Of a DNA stretch of 64,000 nucleotides, positions 22,993 through 32,289 are shown piece by piece. Origin of the DNA: Rugalucina vietnamica. Lineage: Eukaryota > Mollusca > Bivalvia > Lucinida > Lucinidae. The stretch is from NCBI GenBank assembly GCA_964017185.1, contig OZ024879.1, positions 42,291,883-42,355,882 on the forward strand, in the 5' to 3' direction. The notes under the pieces are model-generated. The model worked only from the letters and a program-made list of their open reading frames with translations. It did no database searches and was not told the DNA's origin. Each line of letters starts with the position of its first letter. Position 1 is the stretch's first letter. The position numbers were made by a program, and so were the translations under genes.

Positions 22993-23171
22993 ACACCAAT
23001 GAGTTAACTTTTTATGTAAAACAGTTACTATTTTTATGTTGCCTCTTCTTGTGATTTTCTCTCCTTGATTTTCCTTTTTTTCTGTCTCTCATTTAGTCCA
23101 TTTATTCTTTTCTTCTAACTGCTGCTAATTTATTGTTCCTGGCCCCATGTAGTTTTATTTACTCTGTTTAG

Positions 23172-23190
23172 AAACCTTGCTCTGCTACCA
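23172..23190 (-). promoter_or_regulatory. primer-binding site for initiator tRNA-Met
   Basis: The plus strand reads AAACCTTGCTCTGCTACCA, identical to the 3' end of the insect-type initiator tRNA-Met as I recall it. The minus-strand RNA would therefore pair with that tRNA. It sits one base inside the 5' LTR, as expected for priming of reverse transcription. Confidence 0.8.
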
Positions 23191-23191
23191 T

Positions 23192-23407
23192 TGATAAAGT
23201 TGAAATGAATATACTTCTGTAGTTAAATTAGTTATTTTAATAATAGTAATGTAACATCTTAACAGTTACTTAAAGTAAAGTAATGTCATGACGTCGTAAC
23301 TATGACAATCATGACGTCATAATTAGAATGTAGCAGTAACAGTAATTCAGTGTAAGTGCAAAACTTATTTCCCTTGGATAATGCTATTGTAAATATATAC
23401 TTTAACA
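23192..23407 (-). repeat. 5' LTR of the gag-only element
   Basis: 216 bp, direct partner of 21261-21482, with the same CRE-like TGACGTCA boxes in what would be the U3/promoter part. Confidence 0.9.
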
Positions 23408-26255
23408 CACAACGCACCGTAACAATTATTTCCCTCATTTTTCTTGGTGTTCGCCATAATTTCCATGTCAGGATCGATGTCCCCGGCCCTTCTAGCCTCG
23501 GTAATTTCTTTCGCTAGGCCCTCAAAGCAACGCTTTTTTTTTTGGTATTCGACCACATGATGAATTTTGGTTACTACAATGCCGTGCTCTAAGTACCACT
23601 TCAAAAGAGGCGTAGCAATCGGGATTTCCTTGGCGCTCACCCACCAACCAACAACAGTCTAGAATTTCTCTTCAGGTTATTTTCCTCAACATAATTTTGC
23701 ATGTGTTCTCCAAAACTTTCATATGGTACCTCGGTGGTTCAAAAAAAAATGGCGACATTTCTTTAAAATATTCGTAAGGCGTCAAGTTTGAAAATTTTTC
23801 GAAACCCTTCCCCCACTTTTCTTGAACACCCAGGTCGCACTGAACGAACCCAAAAAGTTGGCCTGTTACAACACCGTCCAATATTTGCTTCTCTGTGACC
23901 TCGTCCCTGTGACTTTTATAAAATTCCGGTCTCTGATCGTTTATCTTTTCGCGCAGACTGCGATTCGACCGACTTCTTAAACTGGCATTCCCAGATTTCA
24001 ACCACTTCAAACCCCTGACTTTCTATGAAACTGGTAATGAGCTGTGTACGCTCGAAGCACCATTCGGCGACTGATCTAAACAACAAACATTCAATGCGTT
24101 ACTGTCATAGCCGAAAATCTTGTCTACCAGTTTATCACCCCTAATTTTGGTCACCCCGCTTTCCGCGCGCCTATGGAATATGATACTGGCACCCCCAAAC
24201 AAATTTTCTGTCATCAACTCGTGAAGATTGGCATGCCCTTTGTCAAAGAGAAAGAACTGAGCGTTGTTTTTCATGGCATAGCGATACAGCTTTGACGGGC
24301 TAGTCCTGGCAGTGATATGGCCGTTTTAAAAACGTCCAGACCTTTGTCAAAGTATTGTTTTTGCCACTTTTCTATGGCCGTGACGAAGGGGCCTACGTCC
24401 AAGTTATTGTACCAGATTAAAAAATCATTAAAGGTTTTTATGCCCTCCTCCTGCAAGGCGGTTAAGCACTTACCGTAGTTCTCTTGCGAGAGCTCTTCGT
24501 TCTTAAATGAATTGTAAAACTCTTCCCGACCAGGTAGACACGTCGCGTCCAGCTTACTGTAGTCATCGAACCATTCGTAAGGAAAGAATCATTTCCCTTT
24601 TTGGGCTTAAACGCTTTCAGAAACGAGTCGAAAGTGCTATTCGGTGCTAGATATTGAGCCATGTCCAAAAATCTGAAATTTTGCGATGATATGCAGACGT
24701 AACAATTACATTTTTTGATAACGAAGTGACGCTTAGCGTCATCTTCAGTCTCGTACAGTTTTAATTTTACGAGGAGCTTTTCTTTGACTAGATTTATATC
24801 GTACTTGCTAGAACAAAATCCCAAAACTGGAATCTGCTTCATGTAACCCTCTAATTTGCAAAACAGCGACTTTTCGTCTTTTTGCTTCTGACCATCATTT
24901 AAATTTGCGCGGAGGTCGTTGACCTGCTGCTCCGACAAACCTTACACCTGGGCCCCTAACAAGGTTAACTCTCGAGCCCACCTTTCTTGCGCTAGTTCGT
25001 AAGCGTCATAAGCAATTCAATCCATATAATCTAGCATGTATTGCACCAACTGGTCGGGATCGAGATTTATAAAACATTTAGGTTTGGTATAACCTGGCAC
25101 ATTGCTGCATACGGACACGCTGACGGGAATGAGTTCTCTAAGATATTCCAACTTTTTGTCTTCTTTTTTAGACTGGTCTTCGCCTTGAACAGGTTTTTGA
25201 ACGGGTTCGAAATCTTCGCTTTTAACAGGTGGTTGAATGGCTTCGAAATCGTACACTATAAACCAAGGATAGTGATCGTTTTTGGTGTTTATTCCTACGT
25301 CCTGAAGAAGATCGAATATATGTTGGTTGATGGATACGAAGCGACCAGGGTAAACGAGCTTGTCTTTACTTTCGCAACTGTCTGATTGTCGCTTACAAGT
25401 CGAGGAAGACTGTTATATTTTTAAGCAGAATTTGCACTGATATTGCTTGCTGTACAGATGAAAATTATGGATATAGCTTAAATGATCTCCACTCAGGTTC
25501 AAACGCATCGTGGTAGGAAATTATGATCTCCACTCAGGTTCAAACGCATCGTGGTAGGAAATTTGCCTAAAGAGCTGTAAACAATTGTAGCGACAAGCTA
25601 AAAATTTCTACATTGGTTTGAAAGCACTTTTCGAAAGTTGGAATGTCTTCATCGAGCTGCAGACTTTATAATTTCGCAGACAGGGGGCTTCGAGATTTTT
25701 TAGATCGTACCCTTGATGCAGAGCTAGACATCGAAATGCGCATAGGTTGTCATTGAACACCTTACCCGTGCGTTTGTCGGTCACCAAAGAAAATATCGAT
25801 TTGCTGTTTTTGATGTGCTTTTGGACGGACTGATTTGGGTTTCCTAGCAAAAAACATGTTTTGTAAACGGTAAAGCAAACATTAGTTAGCAGTTCTACCA
25901 CCCATTTGGTGTCTTCTCTCTGCATCAAGGGAAGTTCCAGCAGGTTTAACCTGTGCAGTGCGCGTTCCAGATTTTCCAGGTCGCGTCTATAGGATATGTA
26001 GATAGGAAATTCGAAAACACCCTCGTGTTCGAATGGCTTGACGCGCAGTCCCATTGTCCCTGTGCCTCATGACGTAACCGAAGTTTAGATTTAATTTGAA
26101 AGCCCTAGTCTGTCTGGTATAGACCTGGTTGGCGAACTGCATGAGCTGTTCGCCAGTGATGTCATTGTCTACATGAAAATTATAAATATACTGTACGCAA
26201 CCTTCCCTGCTTCTCTCTAGAATAATGGCTCTATTTGTCAGATAAGCGCGTCTGA

Positions 26256-26733
26256 GAGATTCCTGGTTTTTGATTCATCAGGATGTTTATCATGATTTAT
26301 TTGTTTGTTCTGTATGATTCATTGACTAGTTAGAGATTCACCACGGGGACCGAAAAACTAACTAAATGTTATGAACCACTGCAGAAGCTGAGGGTGAGGT
26401 TAGGTACCTGTAAAACCGGTTTAAGCCCGCCAGTAACTTTGTGTTACTGATCGTTCCAAGTCGATATTTCTGTGGTGGTTCTTTTTGTTTTATGTCTTGG
26501 TGTTTGAAATTTTTTGTGCTGTTGGCGCCTTATGTATGTTTTCATATTTTTAGTTAAGGTAACTGAGTGGCCACCTTTTGGGAAAATAGCTGCTCATTTG
26601 GCTTACGATATGTTTCATGGTATAAGTACCTGATTGTTAGTTTGGTTTTTTCCCACCTCGGTTTTTGGAGTGGGAATTTTTTTCTGATTGCGCCTTTTCC
26701 TGATCTTTGCCTGCTTGTACCTTTTTCTGTCTA
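26256..26733 (+). repeat. family A element inserted in the fossil region
   Basis: It runs from TCCTGGTTTTTGATTCATCAGG to CTGCTTGTACCTTTTTC. It lies on the opposite strand to the fossil coding pieces on both sides and separates the polymerase part from the zinc-finger part. Confidence 0.9.
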
Positions 26734-26739
26734 TAGCCC

Positions 26740-27376
26740 CAGGCCTTACCCAGGGCCCATTTTCATCGTTATACGGGTCGGGATGAAGACCCCTTGACCT
26801 ATTTGATGATTTTGGTGGTGAACATTGAGAAGGGACCTGTCGGGGAATAGCATATCACACTGATGACAGCGATATATCAATGCCTGATCAGAGGGATGGG
26901 GGTCGGGCACCCTGGGCGGTTCTGGGTTGGACGGGCTAGCGGAGTGGACTGCAGGCTCATGGACTGGGTTGGGTGGACTAGCGGACTGGTTTGCGGACTC
27001 ATGGAGCTGGGGCGTCTCCTTCGCTAGTCATTTGTTGCTTTTACCATGAACATTTCATTTATGTTGCCATAACTCGGACCTGTCGGAAAATGTTTGTGTG
27101 CAGTTGCCGGTTCTATACCTTACGGACTTGGGGCCGGCGCTGCTGCAGACCGCTGAATGTTTTTTCAGGCCGCTTATACTATCACAAACGTGCTTGAATT
27201 TTAAGCACTGATAAACCCCGCCAGTTTGTTTTTCCCTTTACATTTATCGTCTTTGATGTGCCTATTCAAATTCGAAGAATTTGAAAAAGTCTTGAGACAG
27301 CCGGGACAGAGTGGGACTTATGCGTGTTTGGTTTTAAAACGTTGCAAGGGTCCGGGTCTTAAAGCAAAGGAGCTGC
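26740..27376 (-). pseudogene. fossil C2H2 zinc-finger segment
   Basis: The minus strand at 26805-26873 encodes a canonical C2H2 finger, Y-R-C-H-Q-C-D-M-L-F-P-D-R-S-L-L-N-V-H-H-Q-N-H. A proline- and serine-rich linker and further finger-like fragments lie upstream (to about 27207). It sits immediately upstream of the polymerase fossil on the same strand and probably belonged to the same element. Broken. Confidence 0.65.
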
Positions 27377-27377
27377 C

Positions 27378-28200
27378 TCAGAGATGACACTGAATCGAGG
27401 AAGACTCTTTTCCATTGGGATTTTGATTTTTAATTTGGGTCAGAGGTCGCCATGGCTCTACCTCTATATCCATATTTTTATCAAGGGCTTGGTCATTTTG
27501 ATGGTCGGGAGTTGGACTTACTTGTTCAGCATGCTGGACCTCTGTCGGTCGTGCGACCGGGGCTGAGTTAGTTTGATTTTGGTTTTCACCCATGCCCATC
27601 ATGTCAGGTCGAAAAACGCTAGATTGGACCCCATTCTGGGTCTCGGGATCAAAAAGACCGGCTTCTACCTGGTCGGACTGGTTGTCCATGTCTGGGCAAA
27701 AGAAACTAGATTGGATCCCGTTCTGGGTCGTATCGGCTGCGATGGGTTCTTCTACAATTTGATGGGGTCGGTAAACCACGTCTGGTTTAACCGTATTAGA
27801 TTGGACCCCGTGCTGGGTATCGGGGTCAAGAGGTTAAAAAGTGGCGGCGCTGGTAGACCATGTCTGGTCTAACCATATTAGATTGGACCTCGTAATGGGA
27901 CTCGGGGTCAATAGGATCGGACACTACCTGCTCGGACTGGTGAACCATGTCTGGACAAAACGAATAAGATTCGACCCCGTTCTGGGTCTCGGACGCGATA
28001 GGATCGGGTACAAATCGCTGGGGCTGGTAGACCATGTCTGGTCTAACCGTATTAGATTGGGCCCAGGTCTGGGTCTTGGGGTCAATAGGTTCGGACACTA
28101 CCTGGTCGGATTGGTGGGCAATGTTTGGATGAAACGAATGAGATTGAAGAATGTTCTGGGTCTGGGGATCAATAGGAACATTGACTAGCTGGTCGGACTA
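27378..28200 (-). pseudogene. fossil repeat-rich protein segment (P-D-M-V-Y/H-Q repeats)
   Basis: Minus-strand frames carry alternating units of about 29 residues with P-D-M-V-Y-Q-P and P-D-M-V-H-Q-S-E-Q-V starts and D-P-I-x-x-E-T/S-Q-N-G-V middles; five to six units can be seen. On DNA this is a tandem repeat of roughly 87 bp with GGTCTAACC(A/G)TATTAGATTGG and CTGGACAAAACGAATAAGATT alternants. It was probably a disordered linker between the N-terminal and zinc-finger parts of the fossil. Confidence 0.6.
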
Positions 28201-28260
28201 GGGGTCAAACGAGACAGAAGCGGTCTTAGTTGTGTCGGTTTGAGCATTATTTGACTGTTG

Positions 28261-28905
28261 TCAGACAGCGGAATCAACGCTGGAGATAGTGCCGCTGTAA
28301 TCATCAGCATATGTGTGAAACCTGAAAAAACGCGGGGGCTGCATTCCATTTTGAACATACAGGCCTAGTTGATTAATGACAGCGGCCTTATTATGCGACT
28401 CAAGGCCGTAATCGGCCTCAATGGCAGAGAGTTTGTCCTTAACTTGGGGATGATTCAATATTTTGTTCTGTTTTGCCCATCGTTCAATAGATTGGAAATC
28501 GACTCGTTTCTGAAGTTCAAGTCGTAACATTGCTTCGTGATCTCCTAAATCAGCCATACGATGAAGAATCCTGGGTGCAGTTGTGTTCGATGGCGAACTG
28601 CTGTGTCTGGGAAAGGCTAATTTATTTAAGGCGGACTCAATGTTCCCTTCCATTACTTTCTGGGTTTCGGAAATAGGAGTAGGGGGTGGGGTTTGGTCAG
28701 AGTCTTGAGAAGAGTGCGCGATATCTGAATGCTGAACATTAGATAAGGCGTGGGTGAAGGCCCCGTCCTCCTGACTGCCAAAGCAATCTTGCGGTAGACA
28801 GGCAGCAACGGCGGCGGCGCGTAAAATGTTATTGGAAGGCCCAGGGACATTTTCCTGGCTGGAAGCTAGGACCGGAGAGATGGTTGGATCCAGGAGGTGA
28901 TCCAA
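28261..28905 (-). pseudogene. fossil segment with second W-A-x-x-N-x-x-x-x-H-P domain
   Basis: A 214-codon frame: an S/P-rich first half, then I-E-R-W-A-K-Q-N-K-I-L-N-H-P-Q-V near 28448-28500. This echoes L-E-L-W-A-E-K-R-N-L-S-H-H-P-L-V in the neighbouring segment, so a small domain appears to be duplicated. It belongs to the same minus-strand fossil set as the polymerase. Confidence 0.5.
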
Positions 28906-29415
28906 TGCTGTTTTGTCCTCTGTCCGTACATTAAGGCATCGAACTCGCTGTCGGTTACCTGAATGGGGCTGTCTGGCAAAATTACTGTATCGTCGCTTCC
29001 CATCATCACGGATGGTTCCTGTCGGTCCTCGAATCCAGGCTCGATCTGCATAGCTGGAGACGCTGGGGGTGAAGTTTGAGTCGATGGGGCTGGCTGGTCC
29101 TTGAGAGTTTGCGACTGGTAGCGGAAGGGATGTTCGTCGGCATTAATAGTGGGGTGGAGCTGCATCGCTGGAGAATCCGGAACCCCTTCGGATCGCGAAA
29201 ATTGCGAGTGGTATTCGCGCATCTGAGACTCAGCATGGTAAAGTGCTTCTTCATCAGTGTCGGAGAAGTCGTACCGCGGTTGCGATTTGCGTTGTGGTTC
29301 TTTGACAGTTTGGGAGAAGCCAACCTGAAGAGCTTGGGATTGGGCGTGATAAAGCTGGGAGTCGTCGTCTTGAGAACACTGGAGTAACACATCGCGTCTG
29401 GCCTGGACGAGTGGG

Positions 29416-29708
29416 TGGTGCGAAAGGTTGCGTTTTTCGGCCCATAGTTCGAGGCCTTCAAGAGAGTTTACTCCAGAGAGACCTTGCTTCATAACTGCCT
29501 CTTCGGTGAGTTGGAACAGCTGATTTTGATTGATTGATTGATTGATTGATGTTTAACGACGCGTCAAACCTAATGGGTCATTAGCGTCTAACAATAGCTG
29601 GTGCGAAAGGTTGCGTTTTTCGGCCCATAGTTCGAGGCCTTCAAGAGAGTTTACTCCAGAGAGACCTTGCTTCACAACTGCCTCTTCGGTGAGTTGGAAC
29701 AGCTGATT
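29416..29708. repeat. 110-bp direct duplication flanking a LINE tail
   Basis: 29416-29525 and 29599-29708 are near-identical 110-bp direct repeats (one difference seen, CATAAC versus CACAAC). They flank the 73-bp insert directly, as a target-site duplication would. Confidence 0.9.
29526..29598 (-). mobile_element. severely 5'-truncated copy of the LINE at 42273-47817
   Basis: GATTGATTGATTGATTGATG followed by TTTAACGACGCGTCAAACCT and TCATTAGCGTCTAACAAT matches the 3' terminus of the full-length LINE (42273-42338) with about one difference. Only the last 65 or so bases of the element were integrated. Confidence 0.9.
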
Positions 29709-29725
29709 CTGAGAAGTCATGGCGA

Positions 29726-30295
29726 TGCTAATGCGAAAAAAAAATCGAAAAAAAAATCAGATTTTGTTTCCTAATTAAGGCGTTGACAACATTATGATTC
29801 GAGGTGGGGAATGCGTACATAAATTTAAGTATTGGCGTATTCAAAGGTTGACGACCTTAAGAGATAAATAACAATACTATCTACCAGATGACTGTTTAGA
29901 AGATGAAAAAGGCCATGCTTTAACAAACAAAACCAAGAAAAAAAAATAATAATAATAAAAAAGAAAAGTCACAGTGACTTGATTACCTTTACCTTTTTAG
30001 ATGAACCCTTAATTTATACGTCTTTTAAGACAGTTTAATAATCAAGATTTATAAGGCTTCGGTTATTTCCGTAAACTTTACGGAATTTCACGGGCGGTGT
30101 TATTCTTTGATGTATCGCTTGGAGACTGGATCGTCTTTTTTCCGTCATTTAACGAAGATTTTTCCGAGCGGCGCCTTCCTTTGAAGTTGGGGGGGGGAGT
30201 CGTAGAACTTGGCGCTCAAGTCAATGGACAGGGGGATGTAAGAGGGTTTTAAGGCTAGTTAGCGAACGGTTCAGTCGGAGAGTAATTAGCTAGTT
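29726..30295. other. non-coding; possible promoter region for the plus-strand exon that follows
   Basis: It lies between the fossil (minus) and a plus-strand signal-peptide ORF and contains no coding sequence. No TATA box is evident close to 30299. Confidence 0.25.
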
Positions 30296-30298
30296 CAG

Positions 30299-30505
30299 AT
30301 GAAGGTGGTTTTGGTATTGATGTTAATGGGGGTTGTGACAGAGGGAGGCGGTGGCAGAAGATCGGGGTCTACACTGTATGGCGATGGAAGGTGGGACGGG
30401 AGCAGAGAAAGGATCGAGTCGGTAGTTGTACGGATGTGGGACAGAGACTGGTGCGGGTTTGCTGGTGTGGAGGTCTCCATCTATTCCCGTGGGGGCAGGT
30501 TGTGA
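30299..30505 (+). CDS. candidate first exon with signal peptide
   Basis: An ATG at 30299 (also directly preceded by CAG) opens a 68-codon frame. It starts M-K-V-V-L-V-L-M-L-M-G-V-V-T-E-G, a good short secretory signal, followed by a Gly/Arg/Ser-rich segment. Several possible donors exist (TCG|GTAGTT near 30419, AG|GTTGTGAG near 30498); the first would keep frame with the exon at 30913-31000. The protein family is not recognised and transcription is unproven. Composition is more GC-rich than the surroundings, as expected for a 5' exon. Confidence 0.35.
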   Translation: MKVVLVLMLMGVVTEGGGGRRSGSTLYGDGRWDGSRERIESVVVRMWDRDWCGFAGVEVSIYSRGGRL

Positions 30506-30584
30506 GACGGTGCAGAAAAAGTGCGGGCGTATGCCGAGAAAAGTGAACGGGATGGAGTGTGAGCAAACGGTGGGTGTCAAATTA

Positions 30585-30632
30585 TTATATTTTATTTATT
30601 TATTTATTTATTTATTTTACTTATTTATTTTA
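30585..30632 (+). repeat. (TTTA)n microsatellite
   Basis: About ten consecutive TTTA units with two interruptions. Confidence 0.9.
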
Positions 30633-30912
30633 TGTACAGTGAGAATGTCGTATGTTTATAATTATTTCTTGTTTATTTTTTCATCGGGATAATGCATGCC
30701 GCGTGATGTATTCCCCCATTAAATAACCCATTTCAAACCAATAAAACTGGTGTTTACAGAGCTATATAACTATCTTCTAAAACATATATTGTTAGTACTC
30801 GTTTGATCAACCTCAGATCATAAGGAACATTACCAATGCTCTTCAACTAATGAATGACATTTTTAGGGCTGGAAAAATGACTGTGTATTGTATGATCGTA
30901 TTTGTCTTTCAG

Positions 30913-31000
30913 GGACAATCTACGCCAAGGGAAGACAATATCGCAGATGGGACGACAGGGTCAGCCCAGAATTACACGGGGACTTTGCCCTCCGCGTCAG
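30913..31000 (+). CDS. candidate internal exon, Thr/Ser-rich
   Basis: An 88-bp segment is bounded by TTTGTCTTTCAG on the left and CAG|GTAAGAGC on the right, both excellent splice signals. In one frame it is fully open and reads G-Q-S-T-P-R-E-D-N-I then A-D-G-T-T-G-S-A-Q-N-Y-T-G-T, with an N-Y-T glycosylation site, typical of an extracellular stalk. It ends in phase 1, which fits the exon at 36571, where a membrane segment follows. The complete gene at 32290-33416 lies on the same strand in the would-be intron, which argues for caution. Confidence 0.5.
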
Positions 31001-31009
31001 GTAAGAGCT

Positions 31010-32285
31010 TTACAAAAACTGAACTATTCAATGTGGAATGTTGCCAGTTGATACTTTATTTTAGTCTTAATACGAAATTGATCATTCGCAATCGATCACT
31101 TACAAATTTTGGAAAAGAAACTTTATTGTTTACAAAGAATTGGATTCCATTTCAAAACTTAAAAGTGAAAATAATGCGGTTAGATGATGAATATAAATTG
31201 GGGTTCTGCGCCACCCGATCCACACATGTATTTGTATAGGAAAATCAACAGGTCGCTGCGTGCACTATGCGGATCTATCGGACAGGTAGATGAGATCGAT
31301 GGAAAAGAGATGCCGGTTTATAGCGAAAAAAAAATCGCTGACACCTATAGTTATGTTAGGTAAAATACATATTAAAGAGAACCCGAATGATGAAAATTTA
31401 CTCCTACGCTTGGCACATTTTTAGACTATTTATACATCTTAGATAGTGTTTTTTAGTTTAAGGGTACAGTAACCAATCGGGGGGTGACCCTACTCAAATG
31501 CATATATCACGGTGTTTGTAAGACATAATGAAATTGTTTTATATACCAAATTAAAGGCAAGATTTTGAAGTTTAAGGTGAATGCATTTGTTTTATTGTAC
31601 GTTATAAATTAGCACCTAGAAGAAAGCTTAAATAAAATTAGGTCATATGTCATGTTTGATGTTTCATCTCCTACATGTTTTGCCGTATGGTTTTCCTTTT
31701 TCCTTGAAAAGCTTCCCTAACACTAGATAATTAAAACGGTATCAGAGATTTCCTCTAAAATTCTTTGAAAATGGGATATTGCATTTTAAATTTTCTGTGA
31801 CAAAATTGATTGGTCATCCTAAACAAAACTCGAGTTTACTCAGCAACAAATCAAAGTAGGAAAAATCTGAGAAACCCTTTTGAAGGGAAGGCTTCAAACA
31901 ACGTGTGCCAAATTTCATCCCACTGGGATGGATAAGAAAAAAATTGAAATGCTTTGAAGATGACAATTCCAACACAAAGTCTACTTTACAAGAAGCCACA
32001 AAATTCATTTCATCAATCAAATGCAAATTTATTCATGATTGGCAGCTTTCTGACTTTCAAATTTCTGGTCAGTACATCCCACAATAGAAAACCATGGTAG
32101 CCATGCAATTGGAGGCGGGCTTTTGCTAAAGAAAACATGAAAAATTCATTAATACTTATATACTTAACCAATCAGCTAACACTCAACCCGTTAGGCTATT
32201 ACTCGCCCCTGTTGTAAATGACCACACATTATTACCGGAACATTTTATCTCTGTGGTTCAAAGACTGACTATTAACACCTTTCAA
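31010..32285. other. non-coding, nothing recognised
   Basis: AT-rich and intron-like. Two short plus and minus open frames near 31814-32087 overlap and are not supported. Confidence 0.3.
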
Positions 32286-32289
32286 AGAA

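Larger units (their letters stand above)
21261..23407 (-). mobile_element. gag-only LTR retrotransposon inserted in the polymerase fossil
   Basis: Two direct repeats of 222 and 216 bp (TG...CA on both strands) bound a 1.7-kb interior. The element is flanked by a 5-bp target duplication, CACAA (21256-21260 and 23408-23412), which proves insertion. On the minus strand the 5' LTR is followed after one base by a site complementary to the 3' end of initiator tRNA-Met. A purine-rich tract precedes the 3' LTR. Only gag-like sequence lies between, with no protease, RT or integrase, so this is a non-autonomous gag-bearing element (TR-GAG type). It shows a few breaks. The LTRs differ by about ten substitutions and one 6-bp indel, roughly 5%, so it is relatively young. 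Confidence 0.9.
20407..26255 (-). pseudogene. fossil family-B DNA polymerase, Polinton/Maverick-like
   Basis: Minus-strand pieces in correct N-to-C order carry hallmarks of a protein-primed family-B DNA polymerase. They include an N-L-C-A-F-R-C-L-A-L-H segment, exonuclease motif I (Y-D-F-E-A), exonuclease motif II (S-K-Y-D-I-N-L-V), a G-Y-D-S-N-A-L segment like polymerase motif A, an N-x-C-Y-G segment like motif B, and D-T-D-S-L-Y (motif C). A conserved K-Y-R-I-V-L-D-V-P-I-Q stretch is also present. Such polymerases replicate Polintons and related virus-like elements by protein priming. This copy is clearly dead, with on the order of ten breaks, and is further split by an LTR retrotransposon (21261-23407). 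No capsid, integrase or terminal repeats were recognised in the window. Adintovirus-like or linear-plasmid origin is the alternative. Confidence 0.8.
28866..29720 (-). pseudogene. N-terminal segment of the fossil, start codon region included
   Basis: The minus-strand start is a well-placed ATG (29720-29718, context CGCCATGA). The first copy of the W-A-x-K-x-N-L-S-H-H-P domain follows, then S/Q/P-rich sequence with Y-H-A-E/Q-S-Q repeats. The region is interrupted by a 73-bp LINE tail flanked by a 110-bp duplication (29416-29708). The fossil is broken, and I recognise no named family for this N-terminal part. Confidence 0.5.

Noticed and set aside
27573-28188. Plus-strand frames of 99 and 115 codons with G-L-V-D-H-V-W repeats
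   Set aside because: Antisense shadows of the minus-strand P-D-M-V-x-Q repeat segment.
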